64,000 bases of DNA from Chordibacter sp038110535 (GCA_038110535.1 JAYNJW010000005.1:16862-80861); one strand, 5' to 3'; positions 26,455 through 35,743 are shown, counted from the stretch's first letter. Numbers and translations are program-made. Notes: generated by a model not told the origin, from the sequence alone.

Positions 26455-27336
26455 CTACCCCTTGCCCTGATTCCAACGAAAGGCAGAAGCATAACCCCAT
26501 GCAATCCCGACTGCTAGCCCACCAGCATGTGCCCAATTTGCGATCCCCCCGAATACTCCAGTAAAACAAACAAGAAAGAAGCCGAACATGATCATGGCAA
26601 CCATGGGATCAAGACGGAATCCATCGGCAGGATCCAAGCGAGTTTTGACCCATACATATCCAAACAAACCGTAAACGACTCCTGACATCCCCCCAAAGGC
26701 CGGGCCCGATAAAACAAACTGGGCAAGGTTTGAAACGAGGGCAATGATCAGAAGAAAAGATATGAGAAATTTCGGTCCTTTCCTTTTCTCAATCTGCCCG
26801 CCAAGATCATGAAGCCAAAACATGTTAAATAAAACATGTAAGAAATTAAAATGTAAAAATATGGGGGTAAAGAGACGCCAGATCTCCCCCGAGAAAACCT
26901 CCGATAATTGTCCGTCCAATTTTTCAGAAATAAAAAAACCTCCTACCATTTCGGTATTTTTACCCATGCCAGAAAGCAAAAACACAGCCACGCAGGTAAT
27001 AATGAGGGACAGGGTCATCGTCCCGGGAGAACGATCAGTCCGTTGCCATTTTTCCCGCAGGTTAAATTCTCTGAACCCACTCTTCTTTGCAGAAACTTCC
27101 GTTCTATGATCTTTTTTAGAAACATTACAAAATTGAGGATCATCGGGATTAGACTTAAAATCATTGAGGTAAGAGAATGCTAGACTGACCTGATCTTCTT
27201 CTACGACCCAAATCTGGCAGGATCCATTGCTGTCAGCATCTCCTTTTTCCAAAGAAGATTCGATCCCTTTATGTTTTAAGAAATTCCAAAACCTAAGGGC
27301 ATGGTTCTCGGTGCCAAATTCTGCTACACATCGCAT
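26455..27336 (-). CDS. rhomboid-family intramembrane serine protease (GlpG-like)
   Basis: Cleaves transmembrane substrates within the membrane. Residues about 1-70 form a small cytoplasmic domain like that of GlpG, followed by a polar linker and six membrane helices from about residue 105. Catalytic and structural motifs are visible: HFNFLHVLFNMFWLHDLG, the catalytic Ser in GGMSGVVYGLFGY, and the catalytic His in NWAHAGGLAVG. 293 residues. It is convergent with metX-metW, separated by five bases, so there is no room for a separate terminator. Confidence 0.94.
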   Translation of the reverse strand: MRCVAEFGTENHALRFWNFLKHKGIESSLEKGDADSNGSCQIWVVEEDQVSLAFSYLNDFKSNPDDPQFCNVSKKDHRTEVSAKKSGFREFNLREKWQRTDRSPGTMTLSLIITCVAVFLLSGMGKNTEMVGGFFISEKLDGQLSEVFSGEIWRLFTPIFLHFNFLHVLFNMFWLHDLGGQIEKRKGPKFLISFLLIIALVSNLAQFVLSGPAFGGMSGVVYGLFGYVWVKTRLDPADGFRLDPMVAMIMFGFFLVCFTGVFGGIANWAHAGGLAVGIAWGYASAFRWNQGKG

Positions 27337-27393
27337 AAAATAATTCCTACTGAGGATTGATAAGAAGACGAGTCATTTAACCAGTCATCAGGG

Positions 27394-28473
27394 TTATTTC
27401 AAGCTCTTGCTAGGTAAAGTCTGGTGCGTAAGTTCTAGCGAGACATCACCGTTTGCTAGTACCTTGGCTTGAACTGCATCAAGCAGTAACTCTTGGAGCA
27501 TCCGTTCTTGAAATAATTTTGCGGTTACAATTTTCATCCTTCGAAGATTCGGATCTGAAGGGAACAAATTAACCAAGTGGTTGCTTGAGTTAATAAAAAG
27601 CTTGTTGAGTTGAGAACTTTTCTTTGGCTTTTTATTATCAATTGAATGGGCTCTTTGCAAAAGTTCATTTCTTTCTTTTTGCATGGATTCTGATTGAACT
27701 GCACGAAGGAGAATAATGGCCTCCTGCTTCCGACCCATGTCTAAAAGGATTCTAGCTTTGTTCAAATTGATATACTCGGTTTCTCTCGGAGATCTCGTGC
27801 CAAATTCAGCACATAAAGTATCCCAAGCAAGGAGAGCTTCCTCTTGCATGGTGTGGTTAAAATCAAAAAAACTCTGGGCAAATCGCAAATGATAATCAAA
27901 ATTTTCTGGATCTAGTTTAGCAGCTTCTTTGAAGCTTTCATGCATGAGGATACCAAGCTTTTCGCTTTCTTCCATTTGGGAAAGCTTCTCATCGAAAAGA
28001 AAAATAAAATTCCCCAGATTATAGTGGTAAACTGGCTCATTTGGAGCCAGCCTTGTTGACATGAGAAAGAACGGAAAGGCCTCGACTGGCTTGCCGTCTT
28101 CCACCAAAAAATTTCCCAGTTCTTGCTTTACAACTGCAATCTCCGGATTGATTTGGTCTGCCTGGAGAAATAAGGCGACCGCATTTTCATAAAGACCCGT
28201 CTTTCTAAGAAATTTGCCAAAAAGAAGCAAGGCGTTCACATCATCAGGATTTTCAATAAGAAAATTTTCGTAGTTCGTAACAATTTGCTGGGCTTGTCGA
28301 GTAAGCTCTTCTTCAGACCAATTCTTGCCGTATTTTAATAGTCGATTTTGTTGCTCAATAATTTTGGCAAGCTCGAGATCGGACAAGCTCGTTTCGTTTG
28401 CCAGCAAAGCTTTAGTGCAACCAAGCACACAAAATAAAACCAGAAAAAAAACTTTACTAAAGAAATAAGACAT
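27394..28473 (-). CDS. exported TPR-repeat protein
   Basis: 359-residue protein with an N-terminal export signal. The sequence VLGC (residues 16-19) could be a lipoprotein box, or cleavage could fall after LLA. At least three tetratricopeptide-like repeats occupy about residues 60-200 (ALLLFGKFLRKTGLYENAVALF, shortened as seen at its start, and PEIAVVKQELGNFLVEDGKP, and YHYNLGNFIF). The C-terminal third is helical and charged with no recognised domain. TPRs mediate protein contacts; the partner is unknown. Divergent from the Sel1 gene across 86 bases, so the two may share a control region. Confidence 0.82.
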   Translation of the reverse strand: MSYFFSKVFFLVLFCVLGCTKALLANETSLSDLELAKIIEQQNRLLKYGKNWSEEELTRQAQQIVTNYENFLIENPDDVNALLLFGKFLRKTGLYENAVALFLQADQINPEIAVVKQELGNFLVEDGKPVEAFPFFLMSTRLAPNEPVYHYNLGNFIFLFDEKLSQMEESEKLGILMHESFKEAAKLDPENFDYHLRFAQSFFDFNHTMQEEALLAWDTLCAEFGTRSPRETEYINLNKARILLDMGRKQEAIILLRAVQSESMQKERNELLQRAHSIDNKKPKKSSQLNKLFINSSNHLVNLFPSDPNLRRMKIVTAKLFQERMLQELLLDAVQAKVLANGDVSLELTHQTLPSKSLK

Positions 28474-28559
28474 GCTCCCCCAATCAATGGGAAAGATAAA
28501 AACCTTTCAAGCTTGGAAGAGTAGGTTTTAATAGGTAATTTTAGATTTAAATAGATTTC

Positions 28560-29711
28560 ATGAATAAGTTTTCAGCCCTTACATTCTGTGCTTTTGTGCT
28601 TTTCCCTCTCTGCTGGCTAGAAGCTTCATGGAGTCGTGATCTGACCTACGATCAGATTGCCTTACGGGCACAAGAGGGGTCTCCCTATCACATGGGCCTA
28701 CTTGGGATTTATCTTCGTTCTGGAGAAGCGGGATGTTCGGTAAATCTAAATGCAGCCCGGGAATGGTCTAAGGCGGCATTAAAAAAAGGGCATCCATTTG
28801 GTGCATACAATTTAGCCAATCTGGCGATGCTAGAGGGAGATTTTTCTGAGGCGACCACACTGTACCAGGATGCAGCCTTACTTCTCCAGCGGCGTGCCTC
28901 TGATGGGGACCCGGTGGCGATGTATTGCATGGGAGAAATTGATTTTCAGGTCATACCAACGAATGTGCCCCGGGCACTGGATTTATTCAAAAAAGCTGCA
29001 GATGCAGGATACCCTCAGGCCCAGGCGACGATTGGTGCTCTTTATCTCAAAGGCCTACCTGGCTTACTTGAGAGAAGTCCCGAAAAAGGAGTGGCATTAC
29101 TTTCTGAGGCGGTGCGGGCAAAATCACTTACTGCACGGTTTAATCTAGGAATGGCTTATTACAATGGAGACGGAGTGGTTCAAAATTCAGAAAAGGCGGC
29201 CCAGTGGCTACAAGTCGCTGAAAAACAAAATTTTGCTGAAGCTCAGTATGTTCTTGGTATGTTGTTTGTTGAGGGTGACGATTCGCTGCAAAAAAACTTA
29301 AACTTAGGCGTCAGTTATTTGCGTAAGGCCATGAGCCAGAATCATAAACTTGCCAAAGCCTATTTAGAAAAGATGGATGTCAGAAGTGACCTACCAAGTG
29401 CCCCCGGCGAAGAGAGTCTTGGTGTGTTTAATCCATCGGATCAACTTGGAGATGCCGAGGTTATGCAGGAAGCTCGTATGTATTACACCGGGATTGGAAA
29501 GCCCCAAGATTACCAAAAAGCCTTTTCTATGTTGATACCTTTGGCCAAAGGAGGATATGCGGAAGCCGCCCGCCTAGTTGGATTGATGAAATTATCCGGA
29601 AAGGGAACAGCAAAGAACCCTGCAGAGGCCAAGCAATGGCTCTCTGTGGCTGCCCAGAAAGGCGACCCTACAGCTCGTCGTATGCTGGTTCAGTACAAGA
29701 GCCTCTTTTAG
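28560..29711 (+). CDS. exported Sel1-repeat protein
   Basis: 383-residue protein with a signal peptide (about residues 1-24). Sel1-like repeats (TPR relatives of about 36 residues) occupy most of the chain, with repeated patterns such as AMYCMGEIDF, AQATIGALYLKGLPG, ARFNLGMAYYNGDGVVQN, AQYVLGMLFVEGDD and AARLVGLMKLSGKGTAKNPAEA. Such proteins act as adaptors in envelope or signalling complexes; no specific role can be given. It starts at the ATG at 28560 and is divergent from the exported TPR protein, so the two envelope repeat proteins may be functionally linked (inference). Confidence 0.88.
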   Translation: MNKFSALTFCAFVLFPLCWLEASWSRDLTYDQIALRAQEGSPYHMGLLGIYLRSGEAGCSVNLNAAREWSKAALKKGHPFGAYNLANLAMLEGDFSEATTLYQDAALLLQRRASDGDPVAMYCMGEIDFQVIPTNVPRALDLFKKAADAGYPQAQATIGALYLKGLPGLLERSPEKGVALLSEAVRAKSLTARFNLGMAYYNGDGVVQNSEKAAQWLQVAEKQNFAEAQYVLGMLFVEGDDSLQKNLNLGVSYLRKAMSQNHKLAKAYLEKMDVRSDLPSAPGEESLGVFNPSDQLGDAEVMQEARMYYTGIGKPQDYQKAFSMLIPLAKGGYAEAARLVGLMKLSGKGTAKNPAEAKQWLSVAAQKGDPTARRMLVQYKSLF

Positions 29712-29745
29712 GCTTAGGCAAGAAACAGGCCGCCCTAATGCATTG

Positions 29746-29766
29746 CCTGGTAGTGCCAGGATGGCA
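29746..29766 (+). other. two overlapping alternative stem-loops downstream of the Sel1 gene
   Basis: CCTGG (29746-29750) can pair with CCAGG (29756-29760), or TGCCA (29754-29758) can pair with TGGCA (29762-29766). The two hairpins share bases and exclude each other. No U-tract follows, so this is not a standard terminator. Its role is unknown. Confidence 0.3.
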
Positions 29767-29816
29767 CAGTTAGGCTGGGCAGCTCAAGAAGTGAGTAAAA
29801 CTGTCACTTTATCGGC

Positions 29817-29836
29817 GACTTAAAATTTTGTAAGTC
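29817..29836 (+). promoter_or_regulatory. inverted repeat in the hsp20 upstream region
   Basis: GACTTA at 29817-29822 and TAAGTC at 29831-29836 flank an A/T centre, giving a 20-base near-palindrome about 28 bases before the Hsp20 start. AT-rich sequence resembling a -10 box (TTAATATTTT) follows. It could be an operator or a temperature-sensitive mRNA hairpin; neither can be shown from sequence alone. Confidence 0.35.
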
Positions 29837-29863
29837 ATTGTACATTAATATTTTAAGATTGGA

Positions 29864-30337
29864 ATGAATTATGCAAAACATCTTGTACTCAAAATTAACC
29901 CCCCAATTATCATGAAAATTAATCACCAATACCAAGTAAACCCCGAAGGAAGCATCTTTGATTCTTTTTTAACTCCACTTTTCAGGAAAGAAAGCAACCT
30001 TAGTTTCCTAAACTCTTCTGTATACCATAATGCTCACAATCCAGTGGTTAAAGTCTCAGGGGAGGACTCGAATATGAGGGTAGATGTTTTAGTACCAGGT
30101 TGGTCAAAAAATGAGCTGGAACTCGGTTATAAAGATGGCTTTCTTTTCCTAAGCAGTAATTCCAATGGAGAGAAAGTTGAGCAGAAAAAAATTCTTGCAA
30201 GCGAACTGGACATAAGAATGGAAATTCCGTCCGGGTGGGATGTGCCCCAAGCAAGTGCAAAACTAGCGGACGGCATACTTACGATTCGAATTCCGAGAAA
30301 AGCCATCGAAAAACCTAAAAGCCTGAAGATAACTTAA
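29864..30337 (+). CDS. small heat shock protein (Hsp20/alpha-crystallin family)
   Basis: ATP-independent chaperone that binds unfolding proteins. The alpha-crystallin domain spans about residues 60-150; its signature is AKLADGILTIRIP (the AxxxxGxLxIxxP type). The N-terminal arm is about 55 residues. Length is 157 residues from the ATG at 29864; a second ATG at 29912 (MKINHQYQ) would give 141 and is also plausible. A strong intrinsic terminator follows 6 bases after the stop, and the gene has a 150-base upstream region with inverted repeats, so it is probably a single-gene stress-regulated unit. Confidence 0.9.
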   Translation: MNYAKHLVLKINPPIIMKINHQYQVNPEGSIFDSFLTPLFRKESNLSFLNSSVYHNAHNPVVKVSGEDSNMRVDVLVPGWSKNELELGYKDGFLFLSSNSNGEKVEQKKILASELDIRMEIPSGWDVPQASAKLADGILTIRIPRKAIEKPKSLKIT

Positions 30338-30343
30338 GTAAGA

Positions 30344-30382
30344 AAAAAAGAGAGAAAATGTTTTCAACTTTCTCTCTTTTTT
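30344..30382 (+). terminator. rho-independent terminator after hsp20
   Basis: A perfect 14-bp stem pairs AAAAAAGAGAGAAA (30344-30357) with TTTCTCTCTTTTTT (30369-30382) around an 11-base loop. The stem's 3' arm ends in six T. It begins just after the Hsp20 stop codon and precedes hrpB. Confidence 0.85.
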
Positions 30383-30420
30383 AAGGTTGAAAAATATCCA
30401 AAGCCCGAAATTTTCGGTGT

Positions 30421-32919
30421 GTGGAATTGTTTGAAAATCTCCCTGTTGTTCAGGAGTTTGAAAAGATTAAACAAAAGTGGAGCGAAAAAAACCATTTAAT
30501 CTTAAAATCTCCAACTGGTTCAGGAAAGTCCATTGCCCTTCCTTATTTGCTGAAAACTTCAGGTTTGGTAGGCGGCAAAATTTTGGTCGCACAACCGCGA
30601 CGTATCGCAGCGAGGTTACTTGCAAAACAGCTCGCCAAAATGGCGAATTGGCAAGAAGGAAATCAGGTTGGTTATCAAGTTAGGTTCGAAAAGAATTACT
30701 GTGATAAGACTGAAATCATCTACGCGACTGATGGAATTGTTCTAAATAAACTTCTTAATGATGAGGCTCTCGGGGAGGTGGAGGTTTTGATCTTAGATGA
30801 ATTCCACGAAAGAAGTGCCCAACTGGATCTCTGTTTAGCTCTTGCATTAAAACTTTGGAAGAGTAACAGACGAAAGCTACGATTAGTGGTGACTTCGGCC
30901 ACCTTGGACATCGATGCACTCGCTGGGTATATGCCAGATTCAGCTCAGGTTGAGCTCTCAGGCCGTTCTCATCCGGTCGAAATTCAGTACAGGAAGCCTC
31001 CCAAAGATTATCCAGCATGGCGATCAGTGGTTGAGATATTGCCAGCCATTTTAAAGGAGATGGATGGAGATATTTTGGTTTTTATGGACGGGGCCTATGA
31101 AATCTCTCATGCGGTCAATTCGATCCTTTCCAATTCTTGGTCAAAGAGCTTGGAAGTTAAATCACTCTATGGTGATTTGTCTCCGGAGCAGCAAGATTTG
31201 GCTCTCTTGGGGACGGAAAAAAGAAAAGTTATAGTTAGCACAAATATTGCGGAAACCTCCCTAACCATAGAGGGAATAAAAATTGTTATTGATACTGGCA
31301 GGGCAAAGAAAATGAGATATGACTCCGTCCGAGGAATAAACGCTTTACTGAGCGAGCCAATCAGTAAGAGTTCAGCAGAGCAAAGGGCTGGTAGGGCTGG
31401 TAGGTTGGGGCCTGGGTTTTGTCTGCGCCTCTGGTCAGAATCAGAGCATAAAGCTCGTCCAGAATTTGATACTCCTGAAATTTCAAATATAGATATAAGC
31501 GAAATTTATTTAAATTTAGCAGGAGTGGGTTTGTCGCTGAAGGATATCAATTTTATCGAACCTGTTTGCCAAAATTCGATAGGCACAGCCAAAGAAAAAT
31601 TAAAAAATCTGGGTGCGATAAATGAAGCGGGAAACCTGACAGAGCATGGAAAGAAAATGAGCCAATTGCCGACCCATCCAAGCTGGGCCCATGCTTTACT
31701 AATTGCAAAAACAAAGAACTTAGTCCCCTCAATATCATTAGTTTTAGCAATGCTTGAGGGACGTCCAATTGTTCAATTAGATAAGCTGGGAGATTTCTTC
31801 CCCATGAGTAAACCTAGGTCGGATATTTACTGTTTACTATTGGCTTTTGAGGAGGGAGAAAGAAGAAATTTTTCAAAGCAAGAATGTCAAAGAGCCGGTA
31901 TCCATGTGGGAAGATGCCTAGAAGCGGAACAACTGGCCAGAGAATTATGTAACTTGGTGGGTGTTCCATATTGTCTGGAATTACCGGATTATGAGAGTTT
32001 ATCGAAGGCATTGCTATTGTGCTTCCCTCATCAAATCGCATACCTAGTCAGTGATGGGCGTAACATTTATGAGGACTTTGCTGGCCAACGACTACACCTG
32101 AGTAAGCATTCCGTTCTGGGAAGTGAAAGATTTGTTCTTCCTCTCCAGGTGGTAGAGAAAAAAATAAAAGGAAGAATGGTTTTGCAAATGGGATGGACCA
32201 ACGGCGTTGACGAAAAGTGGATACGAGAAATGTTAGGACCCAAAATCATTTTATCCAGATCTATTGTTTGGGATTCGATCTCACGAAAAGTGGTTGAGAG
32301 AAAAACTGAGTCATGGGGTAAATTGATATTATCAGTATCTGAGAGTGAGGATGTGAGCCAGAATGACAGGGCCAAGGGATATGCAAGGGCCTTGATGGCG
32401 GGTGATTTAAAGTTAAAGAATTGGAACGCCCAGGTAGAAAAATTTTTAAACCGGCTTAGCTTTCTTGCTTCTTCTTTTCCCGAATTGGGAATTGTTGAAA
32501 TGGATAACGAAACCCGGAACTTATTTTTGGAAGAGCTTTGCCAGTCTGGATCTTCCTGGAAAGAAATTAAAAATTTGGAAGTATTCGTACCCTTGCTTCA
32601 TTGTTACAGCAAAGAAGAAAGAGAAATTTTGGAACAAGCTACTCCAGAAACTCTCGATTTGGGTATGGGTAAACGGCCTTATGCACTTGACTACTCGCAG
32701 AAAAATGAAGTCGTTTTGCGAGCGATTTTACAAGATCTTTATGATGTTAAAATTCATCCCACCATTGTCTTCGGTAAATATCCTTTGGTTGTGGAAATTC
32801 TTGCCCCAAACCGTAGACCTGTCCAACGAACCTCCAATTTGGTGAGTTTCTGGGAGGGATCATATCCCGGTGTACGCAAAGATTTGGCTGGCCGTTATCC
32901 CAAACACGAATGGCGCTGA
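30421..32919 (+). CDS. hrpB: ATP-dependent helicase HrpB (DExH box)
   Basis: Superfamily 2 DEAH/RHA-type RNA helicase of the HrpB group. 832 residues. Motifs in order: Walker A SPTGSGKSIALP (about 30-41), Ia AQPRRIAA, II LDEFHERS (DEFH rather than DEAH, about 125-132), III SATLD, V STNIAETSLTI and VI QRAGRAGRLGPG. The C-terminal HrpB-specific region follows; in it the segment RYPKHEW near the end is typical of HrpB. The start is a GTG at 30421. It overlaps the YraN-like gene by 10 bases, suggesting coupled translation. Its cellular role in bacteria is poorly defined. Confidence 0.95.
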   Translation: MELFENLPVVQEFEKIKQKWSEKNHLILKSPTGSGKSIALPYLLKTSGLVGGKILVAQPRRIAARLLAKQLAKMANWQEGNQVGYQVRFEKNYCDKTEIIYATDGIVLNKLLNDEALGEVEVLILDEFHERSAQLDLCLALALKLWKSNRRKLRLVVTSATLDIDALAGYMPDSAQVELSGRSHPVEIQYRKPPKDYPAWRSVVEILPAILKEMDGDILVFMDGAYEISHAVNSILSNSWSKSLEVKSLYGDLSPEQQDLALLGTEKRKVIVSTNIAETSLTIEGIKIVIDTGRAKKMRYDSVRGINALLSEPISKSSAEQRAGRAGRLGPGFCLRLWSESEHKARPEFDTPEISNIDISEIYLNLAGVGLSLKDINFIEPVCQNSIGTAKEKLKNLGAINEAGNLTEHGKKMSQLPTHPSWAHALLIAKTKNLVPSISLVLAMLEGRPIVQLDKLGDFFPMSKPRSDIYCLLLAFEEGERRNFSKQECQRAGIHVGRCLEAEQLARELCNLVGVPYCLELPDYESLSKALLLCFPHQIAYLVSDGRNIYEDFAGQRLHLSKHSVLGSERFVLPLQVVEKKIKGRMVLQMGWTNGVDEKWIREMLGPKIILSRSIVWDSISRKVVERKTESWGKLILSVSESEDVSQNDRAKGYARALMAGDLKLKNWNAQVEKFLNRLSFLASSFPELGIVEMDNETRNLFLEELCQSGSSWKEIKNLEVFVPLLHCYSKEEREILEQATPETLDLGMGKRPYALDYSQKNEVVLRAILQDLYDVKIHPTIVFGKYPLVVEILAPNRRPVQRTSNLVSFWEGSYPGVRKDLAGRYPKHEWR

Positions 32920-33353
32920 ATCAAACTGTTCTGATAAGGGCTTTGTACGAGTTGATGTGGATGATAGGCCTGCCTATTGCATTTAAAAATAATCGAGTTC
33001 GTGGGTGGTATGGCGAATGGCTTGCCCGACAATATATACACCAAAGGAATTTTTTTATTTTGCAAAAAAATTGGCAAAGTCCTCTGGATGCTAGGCGGGA
33101 AATTGATCTTATCGCAAGGGATCTGGAGTGCCTAGTTTTTATTGAAGTCCGGGCGAGATCGGTCGGTTCTTTAAATGCTGGTTATCACTCGATTAATCAC
33201 AAAAAAAGAGCATCGCTCCTCAGCGCTTGTAAAGACTTTTTACGGATCGAGTACCCCAAGTTTCGACATTATCGATTTGATGTAATCGAAGTGGATATTG
33301 ATCAAACCAGGGGTAAGGTGTTTCACCATGAAAACGTTTCCCTCTTTCCATAA
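32910..33353 (+). CDS. YraN/UPF0102-family nuclease-like protein
   Basis: 147-residue protein of the UPF0102 family, which has a PD-(D/E)xK nuclease-type fold and no settled function. Conserved features are RGWYGEWLARQYI, FFILQKNWQS, REIDLIARD and VFIEVRARS. In most members the last motif reads EVK; here the expected catalytic Lys is Arg (EVR), and the usual GEIDL is REIDL. An N-terminal extension of about 28 residues precedes the core. The ATG at 32910 overlaps the end of hrpB. Confidence 0.88.
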   Translation: MALNQTVLIRALYELMWMIGLPIAFKNNRVRGWYGEWLARQYIHQRNFFILQKNWQSPLDARREIDLIARDLECLVFIEVRARSVGSLNAGYHSINHKKRASLLSACKDFLRIEYPKFRHYRFDVIEVDIDQTRGKVFHHENVSLFP

Positions 33354-33382
33354 GAATTGAGTATGCCTATTATGGATACTTT

Positions 33383-34897
33383 ATGACAAATTTTGGCAAA
33401 CGATCCATTCCGCCTACTGTAATGGTAATTTTTGGTGCATCGGGGGACCTGACCTCTCGCAAACTCATGCCGGCTCTCTTTAATTTGTCGGTTGATAAAT
33501 TGCTGCCAGAACGCTTTTTTTTAATCGGCTATGGTCGCAAATCAGTTTCAGACGAGGTATTTCGTGAAACCCTAAAAAAATCATTATCTGCTTACTCGAG
33601 AAGATCGATAGAAGAGCATGCCTGGAGCAGTTTGGCACCCGGAATTTCGTTTCACAGGGGAGCCTATGATGACCCTGCAAGTTTCGAGTCCTTAAAATCT
33701 AAGATCGAAGAAATTGAAAAATCGGTTGGGGAACCGTTACAGAGTATTTTTTATCTCTCCACCCCGCCTTCCGGCTTTTTGCCCATTCTTGAGAATTTAG
33801 GAAATAGCGGGCTTGCTAGGTTACATCATAATACGCAATCGGCATCCAAAGTAATTGTGGAAAAACCATTTGGCAGAGATTTTGATAGTGCCCGTGAGTT
33901 AAACCAAATGATTAACCGGCGGTTTGCGGAGTCTCAAGTTTTTCGCATCGATCATTATTTGGGTAAAGAGACGGTCCAAAGTCTATTGGTTCAGAGGTTT
34001 GCAAATTCTATTTTTGAACCGGTTTGGAATCGAAACTATGTGTCTTGTGTACAAATCACCGTCTCCGAAGATTTAGGGGTTGGTTCCCGTGCTGGTTATT
34101 ACGATCGAAGCGGGGCATTGCGAGATATGATTCAAAACCATGTTATGCAATTGCTTGCCCTTACAACCATGGAGCCACCTTCTTCGTTAGATCCTGAGGC
34201 GATTAGGGATGAGAAAGTGAAGGCATTGCAGGCAATCAAGCCATTGTCTATGGAAAATTCTAATCCTGAGGTTGTTCGGGGGGTATATGCAGAAGGATTG
34301 ATCGGTGGAGAAAAGGTGATTGGTTACCTTGAGGAAGAGGGAGTTCCAAGTGCCTCTTTTACTGAAACTTATGCAGCACTTTCCTTGCAATTGGATAATT
34401 GGCGCTGGAAGGGAGTTCCCTTTTATATTAGGTCAGGAAAACGCCTGAAACAAAAGGCAAGCGAGATTGTTGTTCAATTTACACGTCCACCGGCAATCCT
34501 CTTTGGAGAGAATTCTAGCCGACCTCTATCTCCAAATTTACTAACCATCCGGATCCAGCCAGACGAAGGCGTTAGTTTAAGTCTTAATTCCAAGACTCCT
34601 GGTCTTGAAACCAAGCTTCAACCAGTCAATCTTTCTTTCGGGTATCATACAACTTTCGGATCAAATACTCCCGAAGCGTACGAAAGGTTAATTCTTGATT
34701 CAATGGCAGGTGATGGGACTCTGTTTATTCGGGGCGATGAAGCTGAACAATCTTGGAGTTTACTATCACCCGTTCTGGAAACTTGGCAAACGATGGGGGG
34801 GCATGGTCTAGAGAAATATGCTGCTGGAACTTGGGGTCCTCTTGCTGCAGATAAATTATTACTGCAGCGAGGACACGAATGGATAACCAATAATTAG
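33383..34897 (+). CDS. zwf: glucose-6-phosphate 1-dehydrogenase
   Basis: First enzyme of the oxidative pentose phosphate pathway; makes NADPH and feeds ribose 5-phosphate supply. 504 residues. The dinucleotide-binding motif is GASGDLTSRKL (about residues 18-28). The active-site signature is FRIDHYLGKETVQ (about 188-200), with the substrate-binding EKPFGRD before it. The C-terminus shows the usual RRGD-like and substrate-binding segments. It starts at the ATG at 33383 and its stop codon overlaps the GTG start of msrA by one base. Confidence 0.97.
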   Translation: MTNFGKRSIPPTVMVIFGASGDLTSRKLMPALFNLSVDKLLPERFFLIGYGRKSVSDEVFRETLKKSLSAYSRRSIEEHAWSSLAPGISFHRGAYDDPASFESLKSKIEEIEKSVGEPLQSIFYLSTPPSGFLPILENLGNSGLARLHHNTQSASKVIVEKPFGRDFDSARELNQMINRRFAESQVFRIDHYLGKETVQSLLVQRFANSIFEPVWNRNYVSCVQITVSEDLGVGSRAGYYDRSGALRDMIQNHVMQLLALTTMEPPSSLDPEAIRDEKVKALQAIKPLSMENSNPEVVRGVYAEGLIGGEKVIGYLEEEGVPSASFTETYAALSLQLDNWRWKGVPFYIRSGKRLKQKASEIVVQFTRPPAILFGENSSRPLSPNLLTIRIQPDEGVSLSLNSKTPGLETKLQPVNLSFGYHTTFGSNTPEAYERLILDSMAGDGTLFIRGDEAEQSWSLLSPVLETWQTMGGHGLEKYAAGTWGPLAADKLLLQRGHEWITNN

Positions 34898-35526
34898 TGA
34901 AAAGACCCTATCCATCTATCTGTGCTTCTTTGCTTGTTATCATTGTCTGTCTTGGTCTCTCCGCTCAATCCGATAAGAAGGTAACAATGAGCCCAAATAT
35001 AGCTGAACCCAAACAACCTCCTCATGAATTCGCCCTGCTTGGAGGTGGTTGTTTTTGGTGCACTGAAGCCGTTTTCGAAAATATAGACGGTGTCTTGGAG
35101 GTAATATCAGGATATGCTGGTGGAGATCTTGAAAATCCTACCTACAAGGATATTTGCACAGGGACATCCGGACATGCGGAGGTGATTAGGATTAAATTTT
35201 TACCTGCAAAAATTTCCTTCTCCAAAATCCTTCAAACTTTTGGTGTCGCTCACGATCCAACAACGCTAAACCGACAGGGTGCAGATGTTGGCACTCAATA
35301 CCGATCAACCATTATGTTTTACAATGAGGAGCAACAAGAAATTGCCCAGTTGTGGAAGGCTCAGTTGACCGAGCAATTAGAAGATCCTGTTGTTACTGAA
35401 ATTGTTCCTGCCCCCAAGTTTTATCCAGCGGAGGATTACCATCAGGATTACTATGCCAAAAACCCGGATCAAGGTTATTGCACTTTCGTTATCCGTCCAA
35501 AGTTAAAAAAACTGGGTCTCGAGTAA
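34897..35526 (+). CDS. msrA: exported peptide methionine sulfoxide reductase MsrA
   Basis: Reduces methionine-S-sulfoxide in proteins. The catalytic motif is GGGCFWCTEAVF with Cys52 (nucleophile) and Cys55. A C-terminal Cys occurs in NPDQGYC, the usual resolving position. Residues 1-23 look like a signal peptide (hydrophobic stretch, then LSAQ), so the enzyme probably acts in the periplasm. 209 residues. The GTG start shares one base with the zwf stop (TAGTG), so translation is probably coupled. Confidence 0.93.
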   Translation: MKRPYPSICASLLVIIVCLGLSAQSDKKVTMSPNIAEPKQPPHEFALLGGGCFWCTEAVFENIDGVLEVISGYAGGDLENPTYKDICTGTSGHAEVIRIKFLPAKISFSKILQTFGVAHDPTTLNRQGADVGTQYRSTIMFYNEEQQEIAQLWKAQLTEQLEDPVVTEIVPAPKFYPAEDYHQDYYAKNPDQGYCTFVIRPKLKKLGLE

Positions 35527-35743
35527 TCGGGGAATTGGCTCTTATCTGACATTGAAGGTTGATGCAGAATTTTTATGTTTTTCCTGCTGTATTTATATTT
35601 GAGAAATGTACTTCCCTTGGATTGTTTTTGTAAAAGGTTAAAATTCTTAAATTATTTAATCGTAAGATATCATAGAATAAATCAAAGACTAATGCTTTTA
35701 AAAAAAACTTGCACAACAAATGTTTTGGTAATTATCTAAAATT
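35527..35743. other. AT-rich intergenic region before the AraC-type regulator
   Basis: 217 bases, visibly AT-rich, with runs such as AAAAAAAA near 35700. I see no gene, tRNA or clear terminator hairpin. It presumably holds the promoter of the regulator gene that follows. Confidence 0.5.

Noticed and set aside
29762..29785. Possible sigma-54 promoter (TGGCAC) upstream of hsp20
   Set aside because: The -24-like TGGCAC is present but no -12 TTGC(A/T) follows at the correct spacing.
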